Below are positions 1 through 6,705 of a DNA stretch of 17,413 bases, piece by piece; within the stretch, counting starts at the first letter, position 1; the number at the start of each line of letters is the position of its first letter. This DNA is from an uncultured Prevotellaceae bacterium (GTDB lineage: Bacteria > Bacteroidota > Bacteroidia > Bacteroidales > Bacteroidaceae). The DNA is taken from NCBI GenBank assembly GCA_902771155.1, contig CACXVS010000032.1, positions 54,334-71,746 on the forward strand. Reading direction: 5' to 3'. The notes beneath the pieces are model-generated. The model was given only the letters and a program-made list of their open reading frames with translations, was not told the DNA's origin and made no database searches. The position numbers and the translations under genes are program-made.

Positions 1-551
1 GGTATCTTTACATCTTTCAGGTTACTGCAACCAGAGAAAGCACTTTCTCCAATGGAAGTCACGCTTCTGGGGATGGTGATGGAGGTCAGGCCACTGCAAT
101 TTTCGAAAGCACCATAATCTATGGAAGTCACACTATTTGGGATGGTGATGGAAGTCAGACCACTGCAACCAGAGAAAGCCCAATTACCAATATAGGTAAC
201 GCTGTTGGGGATGGTGACGGAGGTCAGGCCTGTGCAGCCAGAGAAAGCAGAAGAACCTATTGAAGTCACGCTGTTGGGGATGGTGATAGAGGTCAAACCA
301 CTACACCTAAAGAAAGCAGAAGAACCTATGGAGGTAACGGTATAGGTTACATCTTCGTAAACGACAGACTCTGGGATTACGATTTCTCCAGTATATCCAT
401 TAGATGTAACTGTAGCTTCATGCGTAACAACAGATGTTTGAGAATTAACAACAGTAGATAGGCTGTAACAGATACCATCAATCTCCACGGGATCAGCGCT
501 TGCCATCAGCGGCAGGAAGGCCAAAAGGAATAGTGTAAATAATTTCTTCAT
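1..551 (-). CDS. BspA-type leucine-rich-repeat secreted protein (5' part; runs off the left edge)
   Basis: The reading frame opens at the ATG at 549-551 and stays open to base 1, giving about 183 residues of an incomplete protein. Residues 1-19 are a classic Sec signal peptide ([12 protein letters not shown]..., with ASA before D20). After a leader domain of about 55 residues come tandem 23-residue repeats of the form VTSIGxxAFxGCxGLTSxTIPNS. This is the LRR_5 (BspA/treponemal) pattern; four full copies and the start of a fifth are visible. Family members are exported, often surface-attached, and bind host proteins or other bacteria; the target of this one cannot be read from the sequence. 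A cell-anchoring or sorting domain would lie beyond the edge. The repeats are also very similar at DNA level (69-bp period), so copy number could change by recombination. The start is supported by the signal peptide and an upstream promoter. Confidence 0.9.
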   Translation of the reverse strand, partial: MKKLFTLFLLAFLPLMASADPVEIDGICYSLSTVVNSQTSVVTHEATVTSNGYTGEIVIPESVVYEDVTYTVTSIGSSAFFRCSGLTSITIPNSVTSIGSSAFSGCTGLTSVTIPNSVTYIGNWAFSGCSGLTSITIPNSVTSIDYGAFENCSGLTSITIPRSVTSIGESAFSGCSNLKDVKI

Positions 552-654
552 AATTGTTTAATTTATTAGTTATTGATAATGTTTGAGTTAGCACATAAAG
601 AAACGTGAACCATCTGAGGTGTTCATCTTTACCACCGATTTGTTCTATTCATTT

Positions 655-687
655 GCAAAGATAAGAAAAAAAGCGTTTCGTTCCAAA
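655..687 (-). promoter_or_regulatory. Bacteroidetes-type promoter of the BspA-like gene
   Basis: Read on the minus strand, TTTG (684-687) is followed after exactly 20 nt by TATCTTTG and then CAAA (655-663). This is a full match to the Bacteroidetes sigma-70 consensus TTTG-N19-21-TAnnTTTG. Transcription would start near 648-650 and leave a 5' UTR of about 100 nt before the ATG at 551. Confidence 0.75.
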
Positions 688-718
688 TAATTCTCCCCTT
701 TTTTAGAAACCAGTCTGG

Positions 719-756
719 AATTGCGGGGATTAATAGTAGCAATTGCGGGGATTAAT
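719..756. repeat. 22-bp-spaced direct repeat upstream of the BspA-like gene
   Basis: The 16-mer AATTGCGGGGATTAAT occurs at 719-734 and again, identical, at 741-756. The period is 22 bp, two helical turns. The pair lies about 30-70 bp upstream of the -33 box of the leftward BspA-like gene, which suits an activator site. Confidence 0.7.
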
Positions 757-891
757 GGTGGAAAAATAAACAATAAGTTGGGTTTGGAGCGGTGGGGATG
801 GTATGAAGAGTTAAGTAATGTTTGAATATTATTTACACATATTTAGGTGCTAAGATGGAATAACTTCGTTTAGGTTAAGGAAAATTTACGG

Positions 892-923
892 CCTAACTAG
901 GGAGAAAAAATTTCCTAGTTAGG
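892..923. repeat. Perfect 10-bp inverted repeat
   Basis: CCTAACTAGG (892-901) and its exact reverse complement CCTAGTTAGG (914-923) are separated by an A-rich 12-nt spacer. No U-tract follows on the plus strand, so it is not an obvious terminator. It may be a protein-binding site or a dispersed palindromic element. Confidence 0.6.
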
Positions 924-1007
924 GAGCGGTGAGAACATAGTATTGCGAATTAAAGGCAAACTTAATGTAATTGAAAATGTTTTACACGCAAGAATGGGCA
1001 TTGTAGT

Positions 1008-1026
1008 GTTGCATTGTTGCATAAGG
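1008..1026 (+). repeat. GTTGC octamer array, left copy
   Basis: Two 8-bp units, GTTGCATT and GTTGCATA, are followed by AGG. The 19-bp block differs at only two positions from 5481-5499, on the other side of the three-gene cassette. Confidence 0.6.
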
Positions 1027-1118
1027 ACTATCCTACCCTATGAGATGATGTGAGTCATGATTATGTTTTGAGATTATGATAAATAGGATATAGTATCTAT
1101 ACCATTATACTCCTTACG

Positions 1119-1139
1119 GCAACATTGCAACATTGCAAC
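1119..1139 (-). repeat. GTTGC octamer array, inverted copy
   Basis: On the plus strand this reads GCAACATT GCAACATT GCAAC, which is GTTGC-AAT-GTTGC-AAT-GTTGC on the minus strand. It is inverted relative to the array at 1008-1026. Together with the flanking CCTTAC/ATAAGG the two could pair as an imperfect long hairpin around a loop of about 85 nt. Confidence 0.6.
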
Positions 1140-1190
1140 CTGGGCAAGACACACACATACACCTATACTCATATTTTTGTCTTGCTAATC

Positions 1191-1224
1191 TTGGAAATGT
1201 CGATAATAATGAGTACCTTTGCAC
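1191..1224 (+). promoter_or_regulatory. Promoter of the first cassette gene
   Basis: TACCTTTGCAC at 1214-1224 is an excellent -7 element. The -33 element is weak (CTTGG around 1190-1194, spacing about 19). Transcription should start around 1227-1230. Confidence 0.6.
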
Positions 1225-1238
1225 GCTGAAACGAAAGA

Positions 1239-2081
1239 ATGCCTTCTGAGGCAGATAAAATGAACCGCATGGAGAAACGAATAGAGACATTAGAGGATCT
1301 TAACCAACGACTGGGCGACCCCAGTTTCGATATGACTTTCTATTGGGCAAAGACCGACATGGAAGTGTTGGCATGGCTACTGGTAGCTCACATAGCCTTC
1401 GACCCCCAGATATTAATAAAAGGTTCGCGCGCGCCAAAGGTGCCTACCCCCCTACCCGATGATTACAAGGCGAGAATGTGGGAACAATATGGCGAAGCGT
1501 TCTCAGCCACTAACCACGCTCTCAGGGAGTGGCTCACAACGACTCCTTACGAGAACATAGCTGCCTATGCAACCTATCTTGTAAGGCGCACAGAGATTGG
1601 CAAAGTGACGAACTACTACGATACTGCCCAGGACTTCTATGCCGACCACTGGCGTGAGTTCGATGATTTCTCAAATGGCGAGAAGAGTGGTCGTGAGTAT
1701 GTTAGCGCGTTCTTCGCGCAGGTGGATGAGCTGAATGCTCACATTGATGAGGGTAAGGCCCTCGGACTGACTATGGATGAGATCATATTACACGATGCGA
1801 TGTGGGGCCTACTGCCTCGCGGGTTCGACGAAACGCTGGTTGACATAGCCCGTGATACGCTCAAGGAGGCCATCGCCCAACTACCCTCGCGCCCCTATAT
1901 CTGGAGCGAAAAGGGCAAGACGGTATATGCTCCTCAGATGCTGGAATATGCAGCCGGGAAACTGGCTGACGCTGGCTATGACATCGGCTATCAGAAACAC
2001 TACTCCATCGAACAGGGCTATTTGCTCGACTACTTCGCGCGTCTGTACTGGCGCGAGGCTGCCTCTAAACCAGAAGAGTAA
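1239..2081 (+). CDS. Unrecognised 280-residue protein of the primase cassette
   Basis: I do not recognise the family. The predicted protein is soluble, acidic and mostly helical, rich in Trp, Tyr and Asp, with no signal peptide, membrane span or obvious catalytic motif. The first ATG (1239) lies only about 10 nt from the predicted transcription start. The ATG at 1260, preceded by an A-rich stretch, leaves a leader of about 30 nt like that of serS and may be the true start, giving 273 residues. The next gene begins 29 nt after the stop with no promoter between, so the two are probably co-transcribed and followed by the primase/helicase-like gene. A role linked to that replication protein, such as accessory factor, regulator or element-maintenance protein, is only inferred from position. 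Codon use looks like that of neighbouring genes and the frame is intact, so it is very likely a real gene. Confidence 0.8.
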   Translation: MPSEADKMNRMEKRIETLEDLNQRLGDPSFDMTFYWAKTDMEVLAWLLVAHIAFDPQILIKGSRAPKVPTPLPDDYKARMWEQYGEAFSATNHALREWLTTTPYENIAAYATYLVRRTEIGKVTNYYDTAQDFYADHWREFDDFSNGEKSGREYVSAFFAQVDELNAHIDEGKALGLTMDEIILHDAMWGLLPRGFDETLVDIARDTLKEAIAQLPSRPYIWSEKGKTVYAPQMLEYAAGKLADAGYDIGYQKHYSIEQGYLLDYFARLYWREAASKPEE

Positions 2082-2110
2082 ACACCCCTGCATAATTAGA
2101 CCATACCTTA

Positions 2111-2959
2111 ATGACAAATTACACAGATGCCCCATACAGCCCTTCAAGGCTGAAATTTACAGAGTTGACAGAAGAGGAGCGCGATACGCTTTTCTACCTC
2201 AGTCCAATACGTGAATCTGTATATAAATGTATGCGTGAAGCCTGCAGCATCACATGGTTTACGCAGGAGAGTGCTTTTCTGAAAGCAGACAGTGACAAGC
2301 GTGCCGAATGGATCTTTGCCAGCCGGCTGCTGGCATCGTATGGCACGTCGATACCTCAGATATTCCATATTCTCAACAGTACTCCCCCTACACTACAAGA
2401 AGAGGAGCTTACAGAGAAGCGTAACGAACTGATCAACCGTCTGGCCGGTACTGAGGCAGGCCAGCACTGGATGAAGTGCATGAAGGCAAAAAACGGATGG
2501 AGCTACATGGCTCGATTCTTATGCGGAAGCGAAAGCAGGATGACGTCGGAGGATAAGGACAACTTCTTCCTGATGCTCGACCAGATAGCCATCATGCACG
2601 AACTGATTTCGGGGCGTGGCCTGAAGTATAATCTCCCCTATCGCCCCAGGTTGGAGAGGAGCGTAAAAGGCTTCAGGCAATATTGTCACAACCCGGAAAA
2701 CGCTAAGGAAATCCTCGAACTGCTCCATTACTACATCGACCAGAAGGATTCGCCCAAGCGTTCGTCACGCCCCGTAAGAGCCGCCATCGACTCTGGTGCG
2801 CTGTATCGACCGCCTTACGACTGGTTTAATAAGGAATTCGGTGAAGTATGCAAGAACGACAAGTCGAGCTATAATGAATACACCAATCCCGATAATGATT
2901 CATTTCACAAAGACCGTCTCTATGATGTCATAAAGGAACGGTTCGCGAAATACGTCTAA
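2111..2959 (+). CDS. Unrecognised 282-residue protein of the primase cassette
   Basis: I do not recognise the family. The protein has no signal peptide or membrane helix. It is charged and largely helical, with an early acidic stretch (LTEEERDTLFYLSPIRESV), a Tyr/Pro-rich centre near residues 175-185, and a Lys/Asp-rich C-terminus ending KERFAKYV. The C-terminal part (about residues 215-282) is rich in Tyr, Asn and Asp. It follows the previous gene by 29 nt with no visible promoter, which suggests one transcript. It ends just before a cluster of four GACCGAAA motifs and a new promoter driving the primase/helicase-like gene. Conservation of this gene pair next to DUF3987 proteins would be the main clue to its job; from the sequence alone I assign no function. 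Confidence 0.8.
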   Translation: MTNYTDAPYSPSRLKFTELTEEERDTLFYLSPIRESVYKCMREACSITWFTQESAFLKADSDKRAEWIFASRLLASYGTSIPQIFHILNSTPPTLQEEELTEKRNELINRLAGTEAGQHWMKCMKAKNGWSYMARFLCGSESRMTSEDKDNFFLMLDQIAIMHELISGRGLKYNLPYRPRLERSVKGFRQYCHNPENAKEILELLHYYIDQKDSPKRSSRPVRAAIDSGALYRPPYDWFNKEFGEVCKNDKSSYNEYTNPDNDSFHKDRLYDVIKERFAKYV

Positions 2960-2962
2960 TCT

Positions 2963-3025
2963 GACCGAAAGGGCGACCGAAAATAGTTGTTTTCGGTCTG
3001 CCTGTAGCTCTGTTTTCGGTCTGCC
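2963..3025. repeat. Four GACCGAAA copies, two direct and two inverted, before the primase-like gene
   Basis: GACCGAAA lies at 2963 and 2975 on the plus strand, and its complement TTTTCGGTCTGCC lies at 2990-3002 and 3013-3025. The inner pair makes a perfect 9-bp stem (GACCGAAAA 2975-2983 with TTTTCGGTC 2990-2998, 6-nt loop). The outer copies allow alternative pairings. It may end the upstream transcript or be an operator for the promoter at about 3080. Confidence 0.65.
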
Positions 3026-3079
3026 CCATCGTTTTTCCGGCCATATCCGGTTATATCAAAATTCAGTGTTTTTATTTAG

Positions 3080-3090
3080 TAACTTTGCAC
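3080..3090 (+). promoter_or_regulatory. -7 element for the primase/helicase-like gene
   Basis: TAACTTTGCAC is identical to the -7 element of serS. I see no good TTTG about 20 nt upstream, so this promoter may need an activator or be weaker. The predicted start near 3096 gives a leader of 55-88 nt. Confidence 0.6.
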
Positions 3091-3183
3091 TCGCGAAAGT
3101 CAAACGAGGGCATAGTGCCTGGGCGGCTTATTCCGCAAACGTAAATTTATATGTTATCAATTCTTATTAAGAACGGTCACAAA

Positions 3184-5472
3184 ATGGCCACAGTGATTAA
3201 CTCGAAAGAGGAGTATGTAACCTTGCGCAACTCTGTCGATAATCGGCGCAACCTTGCCCTTGCCCGTCAGGGTGACGAGGATGCCAAGCGCCGACTGGTA
3301 CAGTTTGCCTACAACGATCTGATGCCCGACGGCAAGGTGGCTGGCTGCTGCCACCCCGGTTCGATGTTTGCATACGATGTGGATTGCGAGAATCGTGAAG
3401 AGTCTGACCGCATCGCCCAACATCTGCTGGAGATGAAACAGGAGATCGGGCTTCTGGAGATCAGCCGCTCAGCACGTAACGGCCTCCACCTTATCTTATT
3501 AAGGGAGAAAGGCAAGACGATCCTTGAGAATCAGGTACGCATCTCGATGCTCACCCTGACGCCGATGGACACCAGTGCCCACGATCTGGGGCGTGTGATG
3601 TTCACCACCACTGCCGATGCCGACGAGCTGCTGTATCTGGATGAACGCATCTTTAAGGAGACGATGACCATTGAGGAGAGTGAGGCCGAGTACAAGGTAC
3701 TGAAGGAGCGCGAGAAGAAGGGATTGGAAGAAGTGCCGGCAGGAGCCAAGACACAGAACAAACATTATTGTCCTTGGGAAGATGCAGAGGCAAAGCCAAA
3801 GGAGAAGACTAGTACAGCCGTTGAAGTAGTCGATGCCGCATCACTCCCGATTGATTGCTGTCTTCGCGCCTTTGACCTCTGTATGGAGGAGGCCGGACTT
3901 ACCGAACGCTCGCTTCAGGTGGAGGGAGTGCGCCACAACTCGCTGTTGAGCATTTTCTCCGTGGGTGCATGCAGGCTGATGCCTATCAGTCAGATGCAGG
4001 CTGTGGTAGCTAAGCGTATGCCTGCCTACGCTAAAGAGGAGGATTGCCAGCATCTGATTAAGGACTTCTATGCCAACTACACTGAGATGAACAAACCCCT
4101 GAACAAGCGCCTGCGAGAGATTCATGCCGAGGCCTTTGGTGTGGAGACTAAGGAGGGAGATGATCTGAACGGCGAAGCAACAGCAGCCAAACACCGGCGC
4201 AAACTGATGGCCAGGTTATTGCCTTCAGGACTTCGAGAGCCCGTGATGGCCGCGCCCAAAGAGCAACAGATGAATGTGCTCTGCGCCATCATGCCCATAG
4301 CAGCTGCCTACGCCGATCATGTGGAAGTGATGTATGCCGACGAGAAGAAGCAGCATCTGGGACTCATGTCACTCATCATCAGTCGTCAAGCTGGTGGTAA
4401 GTCGGGATGCAAAGAAGCTGTGGAGTGCTGGATGAAAATCCTTAAGGACGAATCGGCAGCTTTCCGTTTGCAAGAGGATGAAATTAAGCAGCAGAACAAA
4501 TGCCGCAAAGCCAATGAGCGTGCCCAGGAGATGCCTAGGTTTCCCATCCGCAAAGTGCCCACCACCATTTCGTGCTCCACTCTGCTAAAGCGATTCAAGA
4601 ATGCTCCCGGGCTCTGCTTATACTCATTCTGTGAAGAACTCGACACCCTTCTTAAGACGAACTCGGCAGGTAACTGGTCGGCCAAGTACGATATCTACCG
4701 TTACTCGTTCGATCGTTCCGAATGGGGACAGGACTACAATAGCGATCAGGCGGAATCGGGCGATGTGGAAGTCATTTACAACTGGACCATCTTTGGCACA
4801 TACGGCTCATTCAGGAAATGCTTTGAACGCGAGAATGCAGAAAACGGACTTGGTGGTCGTGTGCTGATATCAGAGTTCCCCGATACCCGATTCACTAAAA
4901 TGCCCAAATATCGCCCCCTGACGTCAGAAGAACAGGAAGCTATTCAGCAGGCTGCACAGAAACTCTGTCAGATAAGTGGCTACATTGACACACCACGTCT
5001 TCGTAAGGCTATCGAGAAATGGGTAGAAGAGAAACGACTGCTGGCTCTGAAGAATGCTGACGAGGTCATGGATAACTTCCGTCGTCGCTCAGCGGTGATC
5101 GCCTTTCGCTGTGCCGTCGTGTTCCATCTGCTGACTGGCGAGGAACGTGAGTCGAAGGCCTGCGTGGATTTCATGCTGATGATGGCCGACTACTGTCTGG
5201 AAAACCAAATGCGCATGTTGGGTGATATGATATCAAGTCAGCAGGCTTATAACGAACCGGTCGTTAAAACCATCGGTAACCAGAATACTTACGATCGAAT
5301 CCCCAAGGTGTTTACGATGGACGACCTGCGGCTTGCCAAGGGTGCCAATTATGAAGAGTCGTCATACCGTAGTATCATCAGCAAATGGAAGAAGGATAAG
5401 ATTGTGGAGGAAGTTCCTCGTGAAGAACTCGGTAATGACAAGCGTCCACATTGGCGTAAATTAATAGCCTAA
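3184..5472 (+). CDS. VirE_N/BT4734-like plus DUF3987 protein, probable primase-helicase of a mobile element
   Basis: This protein of about 762 residues has the architecture I associate with Bacteroidetes BT4734-like N-terminal (VirE_N) plus DUF3987 proteins. The N-terminal domain shows primase-like signatures in order: FAYDVDC (D65, D67), SARNGLH (H102) and HDLGRVMF (D134, R137). These match the DxD, sxH and D motifs of archaeo-eukaryotic primases, so catalysis is inferred. The C-terminal half carries a P-loop-like SRQAGGKSG (residues 400-408) and a Walker-B-like FCEELD near 483. The end resembles a winged helix. I prefer the ATG at 3184 over 3151: the eleven codons between (TTA, TCA, ATT, CTT) differ from the gene's usual CTG/ATC choices and MATVINSKEEYV looks like a natural start. 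The stop abuts a GTTGC octamer array. The likely role is replication of an integrated or degraded element. Family assignment is fairly sure; function is less so. Confidence 0.85.
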   Translation: MATVINSKEEYVTLRNSVDNRRNLALARQGDEDAKRRLVQFAYNDLMPDGKVAGCCHPGSMFAYDVDCENREESDRIAQHLLEMKQEIGLLEISRSARNGLHLILLREKGKTILENQVRISMLTLTPMDTSAHDLGRVMFTTTADADELLYLDERIFKETMTIEESEAEYKVLKEREKKGLEEVPAGAKTQNKHYCPWEDAEAKPKEKTSTAVEVVDAASLPIDCCLRAFDLCMEEAGLTERSLQVEGVRHNSLLSIFSVGACRLMPISQMQAVVAKRMPAYAKEEDCQHLIKDFYANYTEMNKPLNKRLREIHAEAFGVETKEGDDLNGEATAAKHRRKLMARLLPSGLREPVMAAPKEQQMNVLCAIMPIAAAYADHVEVMYADEKKQHLGLMSLIISRQAGGKSGCKEAVECWMKILKDESAAFRLQEDEIKQQNKCRKANERAQEMPRFPIRKVPTTISCSTLLKRFKNAPGLCLYSFCEELDTLLKTNSAGNWSAKYDIYRYSFDRSEWGQDYNSDQAESGDVEVIYNWTIFGTYGSFRKCFERENAENGLGGRVLISEFPDTRFTKMPKYRPLTSEEQEAIQQAAQKLCQISGYIDTPRLRKAIEKWVEEKRLLALKNADEVMDNFRRRSAVIAFRCAVVFHLLTGEERESKACVDFMLMMADYCLENQMRMLGDMISSQQAYNEPVVKTIGNQNTYDRIPKVFTMDDLRLAKGANYEESSYRSIISKWKKDKIVEEVPREELGNDKRPHWRKLIA

Positions 5473-5499
5473 GTTGCGATGTTGCGATGTTGCATAAGG
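5473..5499 (+). repeat. GTTGC octamer array, right copy, abutting the primase-like gene
   Basis: Three 8-bp units, GTTGCGAT, GTTGCGAT and GTTGCATA, plus AGG begin at the base after the stop codon. The last 19 bp match 1008-1026 at 17 of 19 positions. Confidence 0.7.
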
Positions 5500-5660
5500 T
5501 GTATATGGGTATGAATGGCTGAGAGAGCTCTGTTGTGCGATTTAGGGCGATTTTTATCGATTAAGGGGGACGATTACGCAACTGTTTGTGTTAACATTTG
5601 ATAAAATTTGCTTTTGTGTGGGTACACAGCTAAAAGTGGGATAAAAAAAGTAAGGAAATG

Positions 5661-5695
5661 TTTGGACATGAGGAAAAAAAGATTTACCTTTGCAC
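5661..5695 (+). promoter_or_regulatory. Consensus promoter of a small RNA
   Basis: TTTG at 5661-5664, then 20 nt, then TACCTTTGCAC at 5685-5695: a perfect Bacteroidetes promoter. No coding frame follows before a terminator about 90 nt downstream. Confidence 0.75.
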
Positions 5696-5697
5696 TC

Positions 5698-5797
5698 GTT
5701 ATCCTGAAAACAATCTTTTTACCTTAGAAAGCTAATACCTATTGAAGATATGGAGCGATTGCTTGCGAAAGTCATCGCTTTATTTTTTTTCTTTTTT
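5698..5797 (+). ncRNA. Probable orphan small RNA of about 90-100 nt
   Basis: The transcript is bounded by the promoter at 5661-5695 and an intrinsic terminator at 5753-5797, and has no start codon with a useful frame. Two structures can be seen. One is an upstream pairing of ATCTT (5713-5717) with AAGAT (5745-5749). The other is the terminator stem AGCGAT (5754-5759) with ATCGCT (5774-5779), with an inner CTT/AAG extension, followed by T-runs. It ends before a second promoter that drives rplU, so it could be a free sRNA rather than an rplU leader. It may be an instance of a known Bacteroidales RNA motif; I cannot verify that from memory. Confidence 0.6.
5753..5797 (+). terminator. Intrinsic terminator of the small RNA
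   Basis: A stem of six to seven base pairs (5753-5759 with 5774-5780), extended inside by CTT/AAG, is followed by TATTTTTTTT and CTTTTTT. Confidence 0.75.
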
Positions 5798-5831
5798 CCG
5801 AGAGTGTTAAACTTTGCTAAATATCGCACAA

Positions 5832-5859
5832 ATCTTCAATCTTCAATCTTCAATCTTCA
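5832..5859. repeat. ATCTTCA heptamer, four tandem copies, in the -33 region of rplU
   Basis: Four exact 7-bp units end 10 bp before the -7 element of the rplU promoter, where a TTTG -33 box would be expected. The same heptamer recurs inside the ttcA-like gene. Confidence 0.85.
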
Positions 5860-5869
5860 ATAAAATGAG

Positions 5870-5880
5870 TACCTTTGCAC
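5870..5880 (+). promoter_or_regulatory. -7 element of the rplU-rpmA promoter
   Basis: TACCTTTGCAC is a consensus -7 element. No TTTG lies 19-21 nt upstream; that place is filled by the ATCTTCA repeats. Confidence 0.65.
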
Positions 5881-5882
5881 CC

Positions 5883-5966
5883 CGTTAGAGTCCGTTGGGG
5901 CAGAGTGAAGTGTGTACGAACGTATGCCGCCTCGCGGAAAAAACCCTATAATATACAATAAAAATA
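5883..5966 (+). promoter_or_regulatory. Structured 5' leader of rplU, possible ribosomal-protein leader
   Basis: The 84-nt leader can form TACG-AA-CGTA (5915-5924) and CCGC-CTC-GCGG (5927-5937), and a CCCG/GGGG pairing near its start. Autoregulatory leaders are common before ribosomal-protein operons, but I recognise no specific family here. Confidence 0.3.
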
Positions 5967-6284
5967 ATGTACGCAATTGTAGAAATTCAGGGTCAGCAGT
6001 TCAAGGCCGAGCAGGGCAAGAAGCTCTTTGTGCACCACATGAAGGATGCCGAGGCTGGCAAGACTGTTGAATTTGACAAGGTACTGCTCGTAGATGCTGA
6101 CGGTGCAGTGACGGTGGGTGCTCCAACCGTAGAGGGAGCCAAAGTAGTGTGTGAAGTAGTTGAACCGCTGGTGAAGGGTGACAAGGTCATCGTCTTCAAG
6201 ATGAAGCGCCGCAAGGACTCTCGTAAGCGTAACGGTCATCGTGAGCAGTTCACTCAGTTAGAAATCAAGTCAGTAATCGCTTAA
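5967..6284 (+). CDS. rplU: 50S ribosomal protein L21
   Basis: The 105-residue protein begins [20 protein letters not shown], the typical L21 start, and carries the conserved [11 protein letters not shown] and [17 protein letters not shown] segments near its C-terminal half. L21 binds 23S rRNA near domain I and is a standard large-subunit component. The length is normal for the family. It is followed after 20 nt by rpmA (L27), the near-universal bacterial order, and both are probably driven by the promoter ending at 5880. A leader of about 84 nt precedes the start. Confidence 0.98.
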   Translation: MYAIVEIQGQQFKAEQGKKLFVHHMKDAEAGKTVEFDKVLLVDADGAVTVGAPTVEGAKVVCEVVEPLVKGDKVIVFKMKRRKDSRKRNGHREQFTQLEIKSVIA

Positions 6285-6304
6285 AACCGTAGGAGGACAA
6301 CATT

Positions 6305-6568
6305 ATGGCACATAAAAAAGGTGTAGGTAGTTCTAAGAACGGCCGTGAGAGCGCAGCTCAGCGACTCGGCATTAAGATCTTCGGCGGTCAGCAGTGCTTG
6401 GCTGGTAACATCATCGTTCGCCAGCGCGGCACGAAGCACAACCCTGGTAACAACGTGGCTATCGGCAAGGACGACACGCTTTATGCACTTGTTGACGGAA
6501 CGGTTAACTTCCACAAGGGCAAGCGCGACAAGAGCGTAGTCTCGGTAATTCCAAACGCTGAGGCCTAA
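6305..6568 (+). CDS. rpmA: 50S ribosomal protein L27
   Basis: The 87-residue protein starts [22 protein letters not shown] and contains the [21 protein letters not shown] core of L27, the protein whose N-terminus reaches the peptidyl-transferase centre. No Firmicutes-style cleavable N-terminal extension is present. Unusually for this phylum, a strong Shine-Dalgarno-like AGGAGGA (6290-6296) stands upstream of the ATG, perhaps securing equal output with rplU. A strong terminator lies about 95 nt downstream. Confidence 0.98.
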   Translation: MAHKKGVGSSKNGRESAAQRLGIKIFGGQQCLAGNIIVRQRGTKHNPGNNVAIGKDDTLYALVDGTVNFHKGKRDKSVVSVIPNAEA

Positions 6569-6577
6569 GGTCATTGG

Positions 6578-6614
6578 GCTTTGAGCTTTAAGCATTAAGC
6601 TTTAGGCTTTGAGC
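6578..6614. repeat. GCTTTRAGC short repeats after rpmA
   Basis: GCTTTGAGC (6578-6586), GCTTTAAGC (6585-6593) and GCTTTGAGC (6606-6614) occur together with an inverted ATTAAGCTTTAGGC. This is a simple-sequence block between the rpmA stop and its terminator. Confidence 0.55.
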
Positions 6615-6663
6615 ATGATGACCACCAAACATTAAAAAGAAACTTATTCCAAACAAACAACAG

Positions 6664-6705
6664 AATCCCGCACTCCGCAAGGAGCAGCGGGATTTCTGCT
6701 TTTTT
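6664..6705 (+). terminator. Intrinsic terminator of rplU-rpmA
   Basis: AATCCCGC (6664-6671) pairs with GCGGGATT (6687-6694), with an inner CTCC/GGAG pairing around a GCAA tetraloop, then CTGCTTTTTT. Confidence 0.9.

Larger units (their letters stand above)
552..1238. other. Repeat-rich intergenic region without genes
   Basis: No convincing coding frame was seen on either strand. The region holds the minus-strand promoter at 655-687, the 16-bp direct repeats at 719-756, an inverted repeat at 892-923, two opposed GTTGC octamer arrays at 1008-1026 and 1119-1139, and a plus-strand promoter ending near 1224. The middle (about 757-1000) is AT-rich with nothing else I can name. Confidence 0.6.

Noticed and set aside
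1..345. CRISPR-like array
   Set aside because: The regular repeats are in-frame LRR codons without unique spacers.
3151..3183. Upstream ATG for the primase-like gene
   Set aside because: The extra eleven codons use rare-looking codons for this gene and precede a natural start at 3184; it remains possible.
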